Positions 42,553 through 51,323 of a DNA stretch of 64,000 bases are shown here, one piece after another (within the stretch, counting starts at the first letter, position 1; each line of letters opens with the position of its first letter). Both the position numbers and the translations under genes were made by a program. Origin of the DNA: Bin87 sp965261925 (GTDB taxonomy: Bacteria; Chloroflexota; Dehalococcoidia; Lucifugimonadales; UBA3495). The notes under the pieces were generated by a model. It searched no databases and was not told where the DNA came from. It saw nothing but the letters and a program-made list of their open reading frames with translations. The stretch covers positions 2,356,001 to 2,420,000 of the forward strand of contig OZ253486.1 of assembly GCA_965261925.1 (NCBI GenBank). The letters run 5' to 3'.

Positions 42553-43413
42553 TTATGCGCCGCGCACCGGTCGTCCACGACGGGCCAAGAATTCCGGGAA
42601 CGCTTCTTCCGCCAGGGTGCCCCGCAGTACGTTGGTGGTGAAATCCTTTTCGTTCATCCACTGCTGCTCCAGGCTCTCGCCCTTGTGCTGCAGCAGGAGT
42701 CGCTTGATGCCTATCACCGAGGGCGTATCGTTGGTGGCGATTTCGGCGGCCATCTCCATTGTCTTCTGCCGCAGCCGGTAGGATGGCACCAGGTGGTTGA
42801 GCAATCCGATGCGGTACGCCTCTTCCGCTTCGATGATCCTGGCCGTGAACAGCAATTCCTTCGCCTGCGGCCAGCCCACCTGGTTCGTGAGCGTCCACGT
42901 CGAGTTGATCCTGCCGTACGCCGCGGCCAGGAACCGGAACCGCGCGGCGTCTGAACCGATCCGGATGTCCAGCGACGAGGACAGCACCGCGCCGCCGCCG
43001 TAGGCCAGCCCGTTGATCATCCCGATCACCGGCTTATCGGATGCGCTGACCTCGTAACCACCCCTTTGCCGGCGTGCCGAGCGACTGTCCATGGCATCCG
43101 TGGTCAGCGACCCTGAGTTCAGCGCCGCCTGGTCCTCGCGCTGCTCGTGGATGTCTCCGCCGGTGGTGAATGCCGGGACGCGCGGGTGCGTGTCGGCGCC
43201 GGTGACTACAATGCACCCGATCTCGGGGTCTTCGTTGGCGCACCTTACGGCGTCGTGAAGCTCCTCGGTCAGCTGCCGGTTCATGGCGTTGAGCACTTCC
43301 GGCCGGTTCATCGTCAGAAACGCCACATGACCGACCTTTTCGTGACGCCGGTCACCGCTGCCCTCCCACTTGGAGACACGCTCTTTTTCTGACAGAATGT
43401 ACTGGTAATCCAT
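42553..43413 (-). CDS. Enoyl-CoA hydratase/isomerase family protein
   Basis: 286-residue crotonase-fold protein. Seen: HVAFLTMNRPEVLNAMNRQL, the oxyanion-hole AFTTGGDI, and MINGLAYGGGAVLSSSLDIRIGSDAARF. The second oxyanion segment has Tyr-Gly-Gly-Gly-Ala, as expected. The usual catalytic Glu pair is not clear around GRINSTWTLTN, so the reaction (hydratase, isomerase or hydrolase) is open. ATG 43413 with AGGAG upstream. Confidence 0.85.
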   Translation of the reverse strand: MDYQYILSEKERVSKWEGSGDRRHEKVGHVAFLTMNRPEVLNAMNRQLTEELHDAVRCANEDPEIGCIVVTGADTHPRVPAFTTGGDIHEQREDQAALNSGSLTTDAMDSRSARRQRGGYEVSASDKPVIGMINGLAYGGGAVLSSSLDIRIGSDAARFRFLAAAYGRINSTWTLTNQVGWPQAKELLFTARIIEAEEAYRIGLLNHLVPSYRLRQKTMEMAAEIATNDTPSVIGIKRLLLQHKGESLEQQWMNEKDFTTNVLRGTLAEEAFPEFLARRGRPVRGA

Positions 43414-43537
43414 GGGATTCGTTGCTCCTGTTGCGCTGTTCAAGTGGCCGCATTGTATGTGTAGCCGCCGGCCCTAGTCAAACCGCCCGATTGACAACCC
43501 ATGCCGTCGCCCCGATCATGCCCTCAGGTACTTGGTC

Positions 43538-44986
43538 ATGATCTCTTACGACTCCAGCCGTCGCATTGTCCGCCCTCACATGAGGCGCTGGTCGGTCGTC
43601 GCGACCTGTGCCCTGTTCATCTGCCTCGGTCTGTTCGGCCTTGCCGGCCCTGGTACCCGGGTAAGTGCCCAGGCCGAAACCGTCCTGAATGTCCGTGTCG
43701 AAAAGACCATCAGTCCGGTTAAGGTCCGTGTGATCAAGCGCGCCGTGGACCGGGCCAACGAAACCGGCGCTCAACTGTTGATCATCGGCCTGAATACCCC
43801 CGGTGGTCTTTACGGCAGCACTCGTGAGATTGTCGAGATCCTCCTCGGATCCCCCGTCCCCGTCACCGTGTTCGTCTCGCCGCGCGGAGCTCAGGCTGGC
43901 TCTGCCGGGACTTTCATCACCGCCGCCGGCCACGTCGCGGCCATGACCCCGGGCTCCAATATTGGCGCCGCCACTCCCGTTTCCGGCTCGGGCGAGGAGA
44001 TCAGTGAGACCCTAGCCGACAAGGTCACCAACGACGCGGCCGCCCTCATCCGCGCCATCGCTGAAGAGCGTGGCCGGAACGCCGATGCGTTGGAAGAGAC
44101 GGTGCGCTCCGCTGCCTCTTACAGCGCCACCGAAGCCCTGGATGCCGGTATCATCGACCTGATTGCCGATGATACACCCGCGCTCCTCGCCGCTCTGGAC
44201 GGCCGGTCAATCGCTACCGTTTCGGGCGAGCGGACGCTGGAACTCGCTGACGCCGAGGTGAAGGAGCTCAAACTGCAGTGGCGAGAGCGTTTCGTCGAAT
44301 TCATCTCCAATCCCAACATCGCTTTCCTCCTTCTGTCTCTCGGCAGTATCGGACTGATCATCGAAATGCTCACGCCGGGCGCCCTCGGTCCCGGCATCGC
44401 CGGCATCATCTGCTTGGGCCTGGGGTTTCTGGCCCTGGGAAACCTGCCGTTCAACTGGGCCGGTGTGGCGTTCATTCTATTGGCCCTCGTCCTCGCGGCT
44501 CTCGAAATCTTCGTGTCGGGATTTGGTGCGTTGGGGATCGGCGCCGCGGTGAGCCTTGTGGTCGGCGGACTGTTGCTGTTTGGCGACTTCGGAGGGGGCC
44601 GCATTTCTCCTCCCAGTTTCCCTTCGGTGTCGGTGAACCGTTGGGTTTTGGTCGGGGTCGCTGGTGCGCTGCTCTCGGTAGCCGGCTATTTGGCCTACGA
44701 AGTGATCATGTCACGACTGGGACGCAGACATTCCGGCTCCCGAACCTCCGGCAACGATAGCGATGGTCGCAGTTCGCCCGGGCATCTCCTCGAGCAGACC
44801 GGCGTCGTCACCATGCCCTTGCAGCCGCGGGGCGTCGTAGCCCTGGGCAATGAGACTTGGACGAGCATCAGTAGCGACGGCCTGACGATCCCCGCCGGTC
44901 GCCGCGTCCGTGTGGTCGCCGTCGATGGCTTGGTCCTTACCGTTGAGGCTATGGGGGGACCATCGACCGTCGAAGGCCAGGAATGA
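43538..44986 (+). CDS. nfeD: NfeD-family membrane serine protease
   Basis: About 482 residues. N-terminal signal/anchor helix (VVATCALFICLGLFGLAG), a ClpP-class domain with the active-site Ser in AGSAGTFITAAGHVAAMTPG and a Lys in LADKVTND, four membrane helices near residues ~265-385, and a soluble C-terminal OB domain (LEQTGVVTMPLQPRGVVAL). Start could be ATG 43538 or 43580. Normally works on the SPFH protein encoded next. Confidence 0.88.
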   Translation: MISYDSSRRIVRPHMRRWSVVATCALFICLGLFGLAGPGTRVSAQAETVLNVRVEKTISPVKVRVIKRAVDRANETGAQLLIIGLNTPGGLYGSTREIVEILLGSPVPVTVFVSPRGAQAGSAGTFITAAGHVAAMTPGSNIGAATPVSGSGEEISETLADKVTNDAAALIRAIAEERGRNADALEETVRSAASYSATEALDAGIIDLIADDTPALLAALDGRSIATVSGERTLELADAEVKELKLQWRERFVEFISNPNIAFLLLSLGSIGLIIEMLTPGALGPGIAGIICLGLGFLALGNLPFNWAGVAFILLALVLAALEIFVSGFGALGIGAAVSLVVGGLLLFGDFGGGRISPPSFPSVSVNRWVLVGVAGALLSVAGYLAYEVIMSRLGRRHSGSRTSGNDSDGRSSPGHLLEQTGVVTMPLQPRGVVALGNETWTSISSDGLTIPAGRRVRVVAVDGLVLTVEAMGGPSTVEGQE

Positions 44987-44995
44987 TGCTAAAAT
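44987..44995 (+). promoter_or_regulatory. Extended -10 promoter of the SPFH gene
   Basis: TGC followed by TAAAAT (44990-44995), at the very end of the nfeD gene and 48 bp before the SPFH ATG. Allows separate expression of the SPFH gene. Confidence 0.45.
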
Positions 44996-45043
44996 GCGCC
45001 AACAACCCACCGTTTGCACATCCACGATGAAGGAGGCTTCGTC

Positions 45044-45964
45044 ATGGCCGCAGGGATCGTAGTCGTTCAGCAATACCAGCGCATGGTCGTCCAGCGGTTC
45101 GGGTCCTACGTAGGCACCCAAGGGCCCGGACTCCGTCTCCTCATCCCCATCCTTTATCACGGTACCAAGGTGGACCTGCGCGAGCGTGTTACCCGCGTGC
45201 CCACCCAGAAGTACATCACCGCGGACAACGTCGTCGTGGACATGGACTTCGTTATCTACTACCGCGTGATGGAAGAATGGGCGGATCGTGCCGTTCTGGA
45301 AGTCCAGAACTTCGAGGCTGCCGTAATCAACCTGGCCTTCGCCACTCTGCGGTCCGTCATCGGGTCCCTGGACTTGTCGACCACGCTGTCGGAGCGCGAG
45401 CGCATCCGCGACGACGTGCAGGTACGGATGGATGAGGTCACCAGCCGCTGGGGGGTCAAAGTTTCCCAGGTTGAAATCAACGAGGTTGACCCTCCGGTCG
45501 GTGTCAAGGCTGCCATGGAGCGCCAGAAGTCCGCCGATGCCATCCGCACCGCGGAAATCACCGAATCCGAGGGCCAGCGTCAGGCCGCCATCAACCTGGC
45601 AGAAGGCCAGCGTCAGGCCGCCATTCTCAATGCGCAGGGCGAGCGTGAGGCGGAAATCCTCCAGGCCGAGGGCGACCAGCAGGCCGCCGTCCTCCGCGCC
45701 GAGGGTTTTAGCACCGCCCTGGAGCGCATCTACAGCGTCGCCAGCACCATTGACGGGCGTACCATGAGCCTCCAGTATTTCGAGACCCTCAAGTCCCTCG
45801 GCTCCAGCCCGTCTACCAAGTTCATCTTCCCCATGGAGTTCACTTCCATGCTGTCCCCCTTCCTCGGCATGGGCGGCATGAGTCAGCAGGACGGCGGCGG
45901 CACCGGCAACAACCGCTCGAACACCGGCAATGGTTCCGCCTCTGATGGCGAAACCCGCAACTAG
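45044..45964 (+). CDS. SPFH/band-7 membrane scaffold protein
   Basis: 306 residues of the stomatin/slipin type. SPFH domain (QRMVVQRFGSYVG ... KVDLRERVTRVPTQKYITADNVVVDMDFVIYYRV in segments), then a long Ala/Glu/Gln coiled coil (~175-235) and a Gly/Asn/Ser-rich tail. The usual N-terminal membrane helix is short or missing. AGGAGG fixes ATG 45044. Paired with NfeD; together they maintain membrane protein quality. Confidence 0.9.
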   Translation: MAAGIVVVQQYQRMVVQRFGSYVGTQGPGLRLLIPILYHGTKVDLRERVTRVPTQKYITADNVVVDMDFVIYYRVMEEWADRAVLEVQNFEAAVINLAFATLRSVIGSLDLSTTLSERERIRDDVQVRMDEVTSRWGVKVSQVEINEVDPPVGVKAAMERQKSADAIRTAEITESEGQRQAAINLAEGQRQAAILNAQGEREAEILQAEGDQQAAVLRAEGFSTALERIYSVASTIDGRTMSLQYFETLKSLGSSPSTKFIFPMEFTSMLSPFLGMGGMSQQDGGGTGNNRSNTGNGSASDGETRN

Positions 45965-45992
45965 CCCATACGACCAAACCCGTATCTCTCGA

Positions 45993-46025
45993 AACGGGGC
46001 AACCAGCACGGTTGCCCCGTTTTTT
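45993..46025 (+). terminator. Rho-independent terminator after the SPFH gene
   Basis: AACGGGGCAACC, loop AGCAC, GGTTGCCCCGTT, then a T-run. Same core (GGGGCAAC/GTTGCCCC) as 18124-18158; a classic terminator. Confidence 0.9.
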
Positions 46026-46051
46026 GTGCCGCCGCTGCGTCCTCGGATCCG

Positions 46052-47023
46052 TTAGTGGCCGGCTGCTTCGCTGGCGAATTGCCCGAACTCCGCACCCCGC
46101 AGCAACTCCATCGCCGCTCCGTATGGCTCCGCCGTCTTTCCGTCGATCTGCCTCAGCAGCTCGCCCAACTCCGCGTCGTCATCCAGCCGTTCCCGGATCC
46201 GCCGGTACAGTTCTTCCTGCACCGTTTCCAGGAACTCCGACCGCCGCCGCTCGGCCCGTCTATTGTCCAGTCCGCCCGTGTCGCTCAGGTAGTCGCGGTG
46301 GGCGATCACGCTGTCCCATAGCTCGCTGATCCCAACACTCGCGTAAGCCTGAGTCAGCAGCACCGGTGGGTTCCATCCGTCGCTGAGGTCCGCCATGTGC
46401 AACATTGCCGTCACCGCCGCGGATAGATGATTGGCTCCGTCCCGGTCGGCCTTGTTGATTACATAAAGATCGGCGATCTCCATGACGCCAGCCTTCAATG
46501 TTTGTATTGAATCCCCCGACTCGGGCGTCATTGCCACCACCACCGTGTCCGCAACGCCCATGATCCCCAGTTCCGTTTGTCCTACGCCCACCGTCTCTAC
46601 TAACGTCACATCCTTGCCGGCCGCATCCAGTGCCCGGACCATGCTCTTCACGATGCGTGGCAGTCCCCCGGATTGTCCCCGCGTCGCCACGCTGCGGATG
46701 AACACTCCGTCATCCAGGTAGTGCCGTTGCATTCGGATCCGGTCACCCAGCAACGCCCCGCCGGTAAACGGACTCGTCGGGTCAACTGCCAGGATGCCCA
46801 CTGTCAGGCCCAATCCGCGCAGGTGTTCCGCCAAACGGTCTACCAGTGTGCTCTTCCCGACCCCCGGCGGGCCGGTGATCCCTACCGCGTATCCCGCTCC
46901 GGTATGCGGGTCCAGCCGGGCCATCGCCTCTGCCGCCGCCGGATCGCCGCGTTCCAGCAGGGTCAGGACCCGCGACAGCGCGCGCAATTCGCCGTTGAGC
47001 ACCCGTTCGGCCAGTTCACTCAT
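46052..47023 (-). CDS. meaB: Methylmalonyl-CoA mutase-associated GTPase MeaB
   Basis: 323-residue G3E-family GTPase/chaperone that protects and reloads the B12-dependent methylmalonyl-CoA mutase. Walker A GPPGVGKSTLVDRL (~46-59), ETVGVGQTE switch region, INKADRDG specificity motif. No mutase gene in the window, but the B12 locus at 20311 fits the need for cobalamin. ATG 47023 is preferred to a longer frame. Confidence 0.93.
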   Translation of the reverse strand: MSELAERVLNGELRALSRVLTLLERGDPAAAEAMARLDPHTGAGYAVGITGPPGVGKSTLVDRLAEHLRGLGLTVGILAVDPTSPFTGGALLGDRIRMQRHYLDDGVFIRSVATRGQSGGLPRIVKSMVRALDAAGKDVTLVETVGVGQTELGIMGVADTVVVAMTPESGDSIQTLKAGVMEIADLYVINKADRDGANHLSAAVTAMLHMADLSDGWNPPVLLTQAYASVGISELWDSVIAHRDYLSDTGGLDNRRAERRRSEFLETVQEELYRRIRERLDDDAELGELLRQIDGKTAEPYGAAMELLRGAEFGQFASEAAGH

Positions 47024-47195
47024 GAAACATCCACGCGACGAAAATCGTAATAAAAGCAACGAAACACGTCGGTCAATTTAGCACCGGCCCGTGCACGGGT
47101 CAAGGACGGCATGTGCGTCTCCCTTAACAACTCCTGTCGCAACGGTTATCATCTTGGCGCTCCAATATTGACGTCTGAACCCAGAGGTGACCTCC

Positions 47196-48071
47196 ATGAC
47201 TACTCGCTCCGACACCCTCCAGGGCCGTGTTGCCATCGTGACCGGCGCCGCCAGCCCCATCGGCATGGGCCGCTCCATCACCACCGGCCTCGTGCGCGCC
47301 GGCGCCCGCGTCGCCATGCTCGACATCAACCAGGACTGGCTCGACCAGTCCGCCAACGACCTGCGCGAAATCGGCGGCGACGACTGCGTGCTTCCGATCA
47401 TTGCCGATGTCACCGACCCGGAGTCGGTACAGAACGCCGTGCAGCGCACCATCAGCGAAATGGGCGGGCTGCACATTTTGGTCAACAACGCCGGCATCAA
47501 CCCTCGCACCGCCGGCTTTGGCGGCAGCTCCTCCGGCAGCCGCACCGGCTTCGTCGACATCGTACCCGACGCCTGGCTGAAGGTCATTTCGGTGAACCTC
47601 AGCGGGCCGTTCCTGATGGCCCATGCCGTGGCTGGTCACATGATCGAACAGGGATATGGCCGCATCATCGGCGTCACCACCAGCATGGACACCATGTGGC
47701 GCAAGGGTGGCGCGCCCTACGGCCCGTCCAAGGCCGGGCACGAGGCGCTGGTCGCCATCATGGCGCAGGACCTTGAGGGCACCGGCGTCACCGCCAACGT
47801 CCTGACCCCAGGCGGCGCCACCGCAACCAACATGGTCCTGCCCCCTGAGGGCTCGACGGCCGACGCTCTCATTCAGCCCGAGGTAATGCAAGCGCCGGTG
47901 GTTTGGATCGCCTCTGAGGATGCCAGCGACTGGAACGGCCGGCGCATTATCGCCTACCACTGGGACGAATCATTGCCCCTGGAAGCAAGGCTCGAAAAGT
48001 GCGGCGCACCTGCTGCCTGGCCTCAGCTCGGCCTTCAGGCGGTCCACCCGGACTGGTTTGGCCGCGGCTGA
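47196..48071 (+). CDS. SDR family oxidoreductase
   Basis: 291 residues. Glycine loop reads GAASPIGMGRS, NNAGIN, and catalytic YGPSKAG. The C-terminal extension beyond the usual ~250 residues (about 40 residues, WNGRRIIAYHWDESLPLEARLEKC) is unusual. ATG 47196 with AGAGG upstream; GTG 47187 is also possible. Substrate unknown. Confidence 0.9.
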   Translation: MTTRSDTLQGRVAIVTGAASPIGMGRSITTGLVRAGARVAMLDINQDWLDQSANDLREIGGDDCVLPIIADVTDPESVQNAVQRTISEMGGLHILVNNAGINPRTAGFGGSSSGSRTGFVDIVPDAWLKVISVNLSGPFLMAHAVAGHMIEQGYGRIIGVTTSMDTMWRKGGAPYGPSKAGHEALVAIMAQDLEGTGVTANVLTPGGATATNMVLPPEGSTADALIQPEVMQAPVVWIASEDASDWNGRRIIAYHWDESLPLEARLEKCGAPAAWPQLGLQAVHPDWFGRG

Positions 48072-48086
48072 CCGCTACCGCCAACC

Positions 48087-48132
48087 CGCAAAAGCGCAGG
48101 GGCGAATTATTATTCGCCCCTGCGCTTTTGCG
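48087..48132. terminator. Long perfect palindrome between convergent genes
   Basis: 21-bp perfect stem around loop TATT; the core is GGGGCGAAT/ATTCGCCCC. AAAA on the outer left arm and TTTT on the right make it a bidirectional terminator for the SDR (+) and the CysRS fusion (-). Confidence 0.8.
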
Positions 48133-48151
48133 CTGTATGGGTTACCCGACA

Positions 48152-50362
48152 TCAGTGTCGGAACCCGGTGTCAAACCCCTGAGCGTCGGGGTTGATCAGC
48201 AGGTCGGGCCGGCTGCCCCAGCGCTTCAGGAACCGGCCGAAATTCTTCCGGCTCAACTCGTCCCGCTGGTTCTCGTCCAACTCTTCCCACTGCCGGTGCT
48301 CGTGACGCACCAGCGGCAAACCGCTGTCGCAAACTACCCGGTATCCAGCGTTCTTGAACTGGAAGCAGTAGTCGATGTCCAGGTTCCGGTAGAACCGGAA
48401 CGACTCGTGCATCAAGCCCACCTTGGGCAGGTCGGCCCGCCGGAACGCCATGCAGTACGCCTGCATCGCGTCCGCGTCGCCCCGTTCCACTTCCTCGTGG
48501 AAGTGCTGCATGTCGTCGGTTGTCAGCCCGTAAGGACCAAACACCCCGATAGTGTTGTCCCCCAGGTGTTCGGCCACGGAGGAAAGGATATCGCCAACCA
48601 CCTCGGTCGACGCGTCCAGCAGCACGATGAATCGGCCGCGCGCCTGCTTCAACCCGATGTTCTTGCCGGCGGCGTCGCCCACCACGTGGTCGCAGTGGAT
48701 CACCCGCAAGTTGGAGTGTTCAGCCTGCGCCTCTTCCAGGTAGTCCGCCGTGCCGTCCGTGGAGCCATTGTCCACCACGATCACTTCGGCTGAGGCGCCG
48801 CCCGTGTATCGTAGCACCGCCTGTACGCATCGCCGCACGTCGTCCACATAGTCGTAGGCGTTCACCAGGAAGGTGAAGTCGTACAGGTCCGGCTCATCCA
48901 GCAGCGACGGCACTTCGCGCGATGCGGACACCGACGACCACCGCGATTCTTGCAGCTCGAGAGGTGTCTGAGGACGCACCCGCGTCGCAACCCCCGCGTC
49001 CTCAACGACCATGCCGCTTTCCGTCATCTGCGATCGCAGCGCGTCAGCGTCGTTGTACGCCGCCTGCTGCCGCAGCGCGGCCCTGCGCTCCATAGTTTCA
49101 TTATTTTGTGATCCGATCTCGTAGCGTTCAGGGACCTCGGCTAGGTCCAAACCGAAGACGCGATCGAAATCGAGGATCAGTTCCAGCTTGTCCGCCGGCG
49201 AAATGTCCGACCGTGCCATCGCCCACGTGATCGCCAGGCCCGTCGGCAGGTCCAGGTCGTTGTGGATCGCGTCCCAGAATTTGCCACGCCATGCTTCGGC
49301 TTCGCTGCTCACCGCGTGGGGAGACGAGCCGTTGCCGGAGACGTTGCGCCACACCCAGATACGGTTCCGCAGGCCGGTCAGCGCTTTTTCCGCCGCACGC
49401 AGCGATGTGAAGGTGAAATTCATACGGTGACGGTAACGCACCGTCATGCACAGGTACCGGAACGCCAACGGGTCGAATCCCCGCGAGGTAAGATCCTCGA
49501 CGGTGAACACGTTGCCGGCCGACTTGGCCATCTTGGCCCCGTCCGCCAACAGATGTTGGCCGTGCACCCAGTAGTTCACGTGCTGACCGCCGAACGTGCC
49601 TTCGCTCTGCGCGATCTCGTCCTCGTGATGCGGGAAAACGTTGTCGACGCCGCCAGTGTGAATATCGAACCGCTCTCCCAGGTACTTGTGCGCCATCGCC
49701 GAGCATTCGATGTGCCAGCCTGGGAACCCTTCGCCCCATGGGCTGTCCCACTTCACGTCCCGTCCCGGCTCTGCCGCTTTCCAGAGCGTGAAGTCCCTGG
49801 GATCACGCTTCAGCGGGTCCGCTTCCGCCCGCACTCCTTCCAGCAGGTCGCCGCCGAAGTTGCGCGACAGCTTGCCGTATTCGGGGTAGCTGTTCACGTC
49901 GAAGTAGATGTTTCCGCCCGCCTCGTACGCCGCGTCCTTGTTCATCAGCGTTCCCACCATCTCCAGCATCTCTGGGATGTGGTGGGAGGCCCAGGGGAAA
50001 ACGTGGGCCGGAAGTATGTTGATCCGTTCCTCGTCCTGCCAGAACACGTCCGCGTAGAATTCGCCGATCTCCTGTAGGGACTTTCCTTCGGCCAACGCCG
50101 CCATGATCATCTTGTCGCCGCCAGCCTCGGCCAGCTCCTGCCGCATGTGTCCCACGTCGGTGATGTTCTTGACGTGGTAGACCTCGTTGCCGTCGGAGAT
50201 CAGGATCCTCCGGATCCAGTCCGCCATCAAATAGGTGCGCAGGTTGCCGATGTGCGCATACCGGTACACCGTCGGCCCGCAGGTGTACATCGAGACCTTG
50301 CCAGGCGCTAACGGCCGGATCTCTTCAACGGTTTTCGTCAGGGTGTTGTAGATACGCAACAT
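48152..50362 (-). CDS. cysS: Cysteinyl-tRNA synthetase fused to a family-2 glycosyltransferase
   Basis: 736 residues in one frame. Residues ~1-465: complete CysRS, with CGPTVYRYAHIGNLR (HIGH motif and first Zn Cys), WHIECSAMA and HHEDE zinc ligands, KMAKSAGN (KMSKS) and the usual C-terminal DALRSQMTESGMVVED helix. Residues ~505-736: GT-A domain with AEVIVVDNGSTDGTADYLEE, NIGLKQARGRFIVLLDAST and DIDYCFQFKNAGYRVV. The DxD position reads DAS, common in some GT2 proteins. ATG 50362 with GGAGGTAGAGG. The fusion is unusual: normal CysRS is ~460 residues. No stop or frameshift at the junction. Confidence 0.93.
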   Translation of the reverse strand: MLRIYNTLTKTVEEIRPLAPGKVSMYTCGPTVYRYAHIGNLRTYLMADWIRRILISDGNEVYHVKNITDVGHMRQELAEAGGDKMIMAALAEGKSLQEIGEFYADVFWQDEERINILPAHVFPWASHHIPEMLEMVGTLMNKDAAYEAGGNIYFDVNSYPEYGKLSRNFGGDLLEGVRAEADPLKRDPRDFTLWKAAEPGRDVKWDSPWGEGFPGWHIECSAMAHKYLGERFDIHTGGVDNVFPHHEDEIAQSEGTFGGQHVNYWVHGQHLLADGAKMAKSAGNVFTVEDLTSRGFDPLAFRYLCMTVRYRHRMNFTFTSLRAAEKALTGLRNRIWVWRNVSGNGSSPHAVSSEAEAWRGKFWDAIHNDLDLPTGLAITWAMARSDISPADKLELILDFDRVFGLDLAEVPERYEIGSQNNETMERRAALRQQAAYNDADALRSQMTESGMVVEDAGVATRVRPQTPLELQESRWSSVSASREVPSLLDEPDLYDFTFLVNAYDYVDDVRRCVQAVLRYTGGASAEVIVVDNGSTDGTADYLEEAQAEHSNLRVIHCDHVVGDAAGKNIGLKQARGRFIVLLDASTEVVGDILSSVAEHLGDNTIGVFGPYGLTTDDMQHFHEEVERGDADAMQAYCMAFRRADLPKVGLMHESFRFYRNLDIDYCFQFKNAGYRVVCDSGLPLVRHEHRQWEELDENQRDELSRKNFGRFLKRWGSRPDLLINPDAQGFDTGFRH

Positions 50363-50465
50363 ACCTCTACCTCCGGCGGGAGCAATTGGCGCAAGTTTAG
50401 CACGCACGCCGCCCGGTTTGCACTCGCGCCGCCCGCCCGGTAACTGTTTAGACTTGCGGGGAAAG

Positions 50466-50497
50466 TGTCATTGCGAGCGAAGCGCGGCAATCTCGTT
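50466..50497. repeat. Dispersed TGTCATTGCGAGCGAAGCG-type repeat
   Basis: A single unit of the well-known intergenic repeat that reads cattgcgagcgaagcg...ggcaatctcg, found in many bacterial genomes. The role is unknown. It is the only copy I saw in the window. Confidence 0.55.
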
Positions 50498-50525
50498 GGT
50501 TCCTCTTGGCTTCCAGCTTCCTGAT

Positions 50526-50882
50526 CTAAAGGCGCAGCACGTTTGTAGGTATGAGGCGTCCGGCCACGGGGTCTACGGCCAGAAGCGCCTCTTCCAGCGT
50601 GACCACGCCAAGCAAAGTAGGCTCGCCCGCTTCGGCGAAGATCACCGGTGTGGAGAATTCCTGTCCCTCAAGTCTGACCATGGTTCTTCCGATGTCCACT
50701 GGCGCGTTGCTTCCGTCCGCCAGTTCAGACTGCACTGAGCGTTCCACCGGCACTCCCAGCCGCTGCAACGTGGTTCTGGGTACCGCAGTGAAGGTTGAGC
50801 CGGTGTCCACAATTACATCGATGTCTTCGAACCTTCGGCCTTGCGGGTCTCCGATACCCATTGTGACCACTACGGTTCCCAT
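50526..50882 (-). CDS. Retropepsin-like aspartic protease domain protein
   Basis: 118 residues. Clan AA fold: catalytic DTGST near residue 27, VPRTTLQRLG, and the second-half hydrophobic strand plus TLLGVVTLEE. Such single-domain proteins must dimerise to form an active site. GAGGAGC precedes ATG 50882. A very short ORF lies just upstream. Cytoplasmic; substrate unknown. Confidence 0.8.
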   Translation of the reverse strand: MGTVVVTMGIGDPQGRRFEDIDVIVDTGSTFTAVPRTTLQRLGVPVERSVQSELADGSNAPVDIGRTMVRLEGQEFSTPVIFAEAGEPTLLGVVTLEEALLAVDPVAGRLIPTNVLRL

Positions 50883-50921
50883 TGAGTTGCTCCTCGATTT
50901 GCTGGATTGGCGGTCTATGCG

Positions 50922-50993
50922 CTACTCATCTTCTTCAGAAGGCAGGGCGGCGGCTCGGTTGAAGGCTTCTTGAAACAGTTGATTCATAGCCAT
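50922..50993 (-). CDS. 23-residue ORF upstream of the aspartic protease
   Basis: MAMNQLFQEAFNRAAALPSE... then a stop after EDE. The sequence resembles the first residues of small antitoxin-like proteins (QxAFxxAxxLPxxEQ), but it ends before the normal Glu-rich helix. GGTAGG before ATG. Probably a remnant or a truncated antitoxin-like gene. Confidence 0.35.
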   Translation of the reverse strand: MAMNQLFQEAFNRAAALPSEEDE

Positions 50994-51323
50994 CCTACCG
51001 GTCTTTGTCCGGTTGGCAACTCTAACCAGCTTGGCAATGGCGCGAACGGCGTGGGGGACCGGGCCGGGCCAACGTTGGCCGTTATCCCGGTGGGAAATCG
51101 TCAAAATCAGGATTGCCAGGATAATCGGATTTTCAGGATGCCGCGGCACAAGTGCCGACCAACCCAATCCTGCCGATCCCGTAATCCCGCAAATCCTGAT
51201 TCTGACAACACCACGGTTGAAAGCGGGCGCGCGTGAGGTTGGCGCACGCGCCGGCTTACTCGCCGGCGTCGGTGCGGGGGCCTGGGCCGATGTTGGCTGT
51301 GATTCTGATTTTGAGCGGTTCTA
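50994..51323. other. 330-bp intergenic region with repeats
   Basis: Holds the imperfect inverted repeat at 51100-51206 and otherwise no convincing gene. The nearby minus-strand frame extending the 23-aa ORF upstream to 51167 has no ribosome-binding site. Confidence 0.4.
51100..51206. repeat. Imperfect inverted repeat (AATCAGGATT type)
   Basis: The left arm starts GTCAAAATCAGGATTGCCAG and the right arm ends with the complement AATCCTGATTCTGAC; inner blocks GGAT and AGGAT also match. It forms a ~107-bp hairpin around a GC-rich loop. The AATCAGGATT...AGGAT pattern is a common dispersed repeat, perhaps MITE- or REP-like. Confidence 0.6.

Noticed and set aside
50922..51167. 81-codon version of the short ORF upstream of the aspartic protease
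   Set aside because: The extension runs through repeat DNA without a ribosome-binding site; the ATG at 50993 has one.
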